Shown here in pieces: positions 61,486-64,000 of a stretch of DNA of 64,000 nucleotides. The DNA comes from Brachyspira intermedia PWS/A (GTDB lineage Bacteria; Spirochaetota; Brachyspiria; Brachyspirales; Brachyspiraceae). The DNA lies in the NCBI RefSeq assembly GCF_000223215.1, contig NC_017243.1:1116001-1180000 (forward strand), in the 5' to 3' direction. The notes beneath the pieces were generated by a model, which was not told the DNA's origin, ran no database searches, and worked only from the letters and a program-made list of their open reading frames with translations. The first letter of the stretch is position 1, and every line of letters begins with the position of its first letter. Both the position numbers and the translations under genes were made by a program.

Positions 61486-64000
61486 TTTGTATCTGATTGT
61501 CTCCTGTTTCTTTTTGCTACTTTTAAAGTTTTTTGCATATTCTTTTTAATGTAATTATCTATATTAAACATAATATACTTAACATACCTCACATATGAAG
61601 TTCTAGGATCTATTATGTTTTTATATGAGAATATTTCATTATTATCTATAGTATAGAATACAATATCTCCAAATAAAATAATATCATTATCATCTATTGC
61701 ATTATCCATACCCATAAGATTGATTTTTATTCCAACTGATATAGATGTATCTATGATTTTATATCCGACTATATATGAATTCTCATAATCTAATTCCATA
61801 TCAAGATAATCTATCAAATTTTTAAAAGTTTTTATTTTTACTTCTTTATTTCTATATTTTACAATGATGTTTTCTTTTATATCTTCATCTTCAAAAGAGA
61901 AATTAATATTCTGCATTTGATTGAAAGGCTGTTTTATTTTTAAATCTGTTAATAATTGTTTAGCCTTTTTTATTTCTTCATCTGTCATTTCTACAGGACT
62001 TGCCAATGATAATTTATACTGTTTATTTAATTTAACTTCTTCATTATTATCTATTGAAAAGAAAGTATTTGATTTTCTATCGTATTGAACTTGTTTTAAT
62101 ATTTTGTCATTCTTATTATATATAGTCCATATAAAAATATCTGCTAATGTACTCATAACATAATTTTCTGCAAATATTTTTTTCCAATCATCTGCTAACC
62201 ATTTTTTTCCTGTCATTAATGCTTTGTTAAGTCTTGATGCTTGAAATTTATATGAGGCTTTTATATTATTTTTTATGCTGTAAAACTCTTCTAATAAATT
62301 TTTACTTATATTATGATATTTATCTATTTTGGATACATATTCTTTTTTCTTGTTATCAAATATTTTTTCAATATCTAATTTTTCATTTATATATAATGTG
62401 AAAGAATAAGAATCATCTTTTAATAATTTCTTACCTTCTTTGTCTATACCAAAATCAAGTATTATATTATCAGCTAATTTATCCTCAGAAATATCTAATT
62501 TTTTTGCAGCGGCTTTAAATGCTAATTTTGAAGTATTTTTGATTTGATAATATTTTATATTGTTTGATACATAATCAATTAGAATAAGAGAGTAAAGACT
62601 TCCATTGAATGCTAATGTAGATATAGCATAATTAGCAAGAGAAATTCTTCCTGATTCGCACCATTCTTTCAGATTATATCCAACTTTTTCTATTTTATAG
62701 TCTGATTCATATACTAAATATGGAATCATTACATATTTATAAGTTGTATCAGCACCTTCAAATATCCATCTTTCATATATAGTTTTTATTACATTAATAA
62801 ATGAATTAAAATCAAAATACGAAATTAGTTTATCTAAGTCTCTTATTTTTGTAGGTGCTTTTAATCTTGAATATTCCAAATATATATATTTTATTACAAT
62901 AATAGGTATATTTTGATTAGAGTCTTTACTTTTTACTCCATATAATAAAGATTCATCTAAGCATAATAAATTCTTTTCAAATTTTTTATTATAATTCTTA
63001 TTTACGAAATTAACTATGCTATCAATATCTTTAAAACCTGAATTAATTATTTTTTTATTTTTCCATCTTTTAAGTATATCTCTTGCCAAATCATTGTCTA
63101 AAGTTTTTAAATATTCATAAGATTCTTTTTTCTTACGATTGATTATTTTTATTGCTGCTTTTCTTATATTTGATGATTGATTTTCCAAAAGTGAGCATAA
63201 TATTTTGCTTGATCCGAAATCTATATCTTTACTATAAAGCTCATTTAAAAATGGTATAAAATTTTTACTGTTTTTAGTAACTTTTTTTACAAAATTTTTA
63301 TTGGAAAATAGGCTTTCAAAATATTCTGAATTCTTTTTAATAAGAGAATAAAAGAAACTATTAAATTCTCTGTTTTTTATTTGAACAGCAAATGAATCAT
63401 AATATGATATTCTATCATTATAAGAATAAAAGAATATATAAGAAATAATAATATCAGCTAAAGTTATATTAAGATTAGTTAAATAATCTAAACTTTCTTG
63501 ATATGTTGTTGCAAATCCTTCTTTTCTTATTAACATTATATAAGTTAATGCTTTATAGCTATTAGTTTTTAATATTATATTAAGAAGTTTTTTAGCTTTT
63601 TTTGAGTAATCGGATAATAATAAAATATAGTATATTCTATAATTATTCAGTAATGATTTTTTTATAAATTCTATGTCACTATTGCTAGGAGCTCTCTTTA
63701 TATGATATGGTGTATATGGCTTCAAAGCACTAAAATAACCAAATGCAGATTTTTTTACATGGAATTTTTTTATTAAATCGTATCTCTTATCATCTTCATA
63801 TATTATATCATCATTTATTACTGTAATACTATTAGGTGTTCCTAAATGTTCTACAACATTATATTTAACATAATAGGAATCATATATTTTTTGCATTAAT
63901 AAATCTATTTTTTTTTCAGCTATTTTTAAATTAGCTTTTTCATCTTCATTTTTTAATAGAATTGCTGTTAATATTAGGTATATTCCGCAGTTATTACTTG
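61482..64000 (-). CDS. DUF4132-domain protein, 5' end beyond the window
   Basis: At least 804 residues are visible from the first in-frame ATG at 63896, but the frame stays open to the window edge (TAILLKNEDEKANLKIAEKK), so the true start lies beyond 64000. The N-terminal and middle parts are helical with HEAT-like stretches. The C-terminal third has the DUF4132 pattern: GKKWLADDWKKIFAENYVMS, then LADIFIWTIYN and LASPVEMTDEEIKKAKQLL. Function of DUF4132 proteins is not settled. The stop overlaps the next gene by four bases. Cytoplasmic. Confidence 0.8.
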   Translation of the reverse strand, partial: SNNCGIYLILTAILLKNEDEKANLKIAEKKIDLLMQKIYDSYYVKYNVVEHLGTPNSITVINDDIIYEDDKRYDLIKKFHVKKSAFGYFSALKPYTPYHIKRAPSNSDIEFIKKSLLNNYRIYYILLLSDYSKKAKKLLNIILKTNSYKALTYIMLIRKEGFATTYQESLDYLTNLNITLADIIISYIFFYSYNDRISYYDSFAVQIKNREFNSFFYSLIKKNSEYFESLFSNKNFVKKVTKNSKNFIPFLNELYSKDIDFGSSKILCSLLENQSSNIRKAAIKIINRKKKESYEYLKTLDNDLARDILKRWKNKKIINSGFKDIDSIVNFVNKNYNKKFEKNLLCLDESLLYGVKSKDSNQNIPIIVIKYIYLEYSRLKAPTKIRDLDKLISYFDFNSFINVIKTIYERWIFEGADTTYKYVMIPYLVYESDYKIEKVGYNLKEWCESGRISLANYAISTLAFNGSLYSLILIDYVSNNIKYYQIKNTSKLAFKAAAKKLDISEDKLADNIILDFGIDKEGKKLLKDDSYSFTLYINEKLDIEKIFDNKKKEYVSKIDKYHNISKNLLEEFYSIKNNIKASYKFQASRLNKALMTGKKWLADDWKKIFAENYVMSTLADIFIWTIYNKNDKILKQVQYDRKSNTFFSIDNNEEVKLNKQYKLSLASPVEMTDEEIKKAKQLLTDLKIKQPFNQMQNINFSFEDEDIKENIIVKYRNKEVKIKTFKNLIDYLDMELDYENSYIVGYKIIDTSISVGIKINLMGMDNAIDDNDIILFGDIVFYTIDNNEIFSYKNIIDPRTSYVRYVKYIMFNIDNYIKKNMQKTLKVAKRNRRQSDTK

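Overview
The window is a very AT-rich stretch of a spirochaete chromosome, almost certainly Brachyspira. The evidence is the base composition, the flagellar rod genes flgB-flgC-fliE, a long TPR protein resembling the front part of the long spirochaetal GreA proteins, many short Brachyspira-type lipoproteins, and a FeoA-FeoB fusion. I saw no rRNA, tRNA or CRISPR array. The species call is not possible from sequence reading alone.

Layout. 0.3-6.8 kb: a DMT-family transporter, FeoAB iron uptake, a lipoprotein, RadC and an XRE regulator. 6.8-17.0 kb: five tandem minus-strand lipoprotein genes of two alternating families (A-A-B-A-B), each with its own promoter and hairpin terminator, plus a decayed sixth copy. 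17-29 kb: mostly housekeeping genes (K+/H+ antiporter, GGDEF protein, LysM-M23 peptidase, deformylase, HAD phosphatases, TPR protein, flagellar rod genes, MscS, aldo/keto reductase). 29.1-33.4 kb: a minus-strand surface-glycan island with intact, broken and truncated glycosyltransferases, an FkbM methyltransferase and 16 perfect copies of a pentanucleotide repeat. 33.7-46.9 kb: GalT, a GT2 enzyme, Cmk, ribosomal protein S1, a glycolipid synthase, an Fe-S assembly operon (Bfd-like ferredoxin, NifU, NifS), an M20 amidohydrolase, a GC-rich intergenic element, a PflX-like radical SAM protein and a HEAT/MinD-like pair. 47.2-48.2 kb: a frameshifted GT11 enzyme. 48.4-64 kb: cytidylate-kinase-like protein, PHP, TauE, HutI, two TPR proteins, aminotransferase, exported rubrerythrin, FtsY, AroA, an NMT1-type lipoprotein, a Dpm1-like transferase and a DUF4132 protein running off the right edge.

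Three themes stand out. First, the lipoprotein array looks like a cassette system: unrelated bodies (an LprI-like lysozyme-inhibitor-type C-terminus versus ankyrin repeats) sit on one shared chassis of promoter, signal peptide, Q/N/T linker and terminator, and the leaders appear to have been swapped between families. Second, the glycan island carries a (GTTGT)16 tract inside a small ORF whose stop codon lies right at the start of the next glycosyltransferase, a credible contingency locus acting through translational coupling. Third, five genes, including essential ftsY, read correctly only if one base is added to a short A or T run; a glycosyltransferase pseudogene needs two such additions and tauE may be another case. 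That points to systematic homopolymer under-calling in the assembly, or less likely to biological slippage, and should be settled before any of these genes is called a pseudogene or phase-variable.

Many genes show canonical TTGACA/TATAAT-like promoters with 16-17 base spacers. Two of these end within about ten bases of the start codon, suggesting leaderless transcripts.
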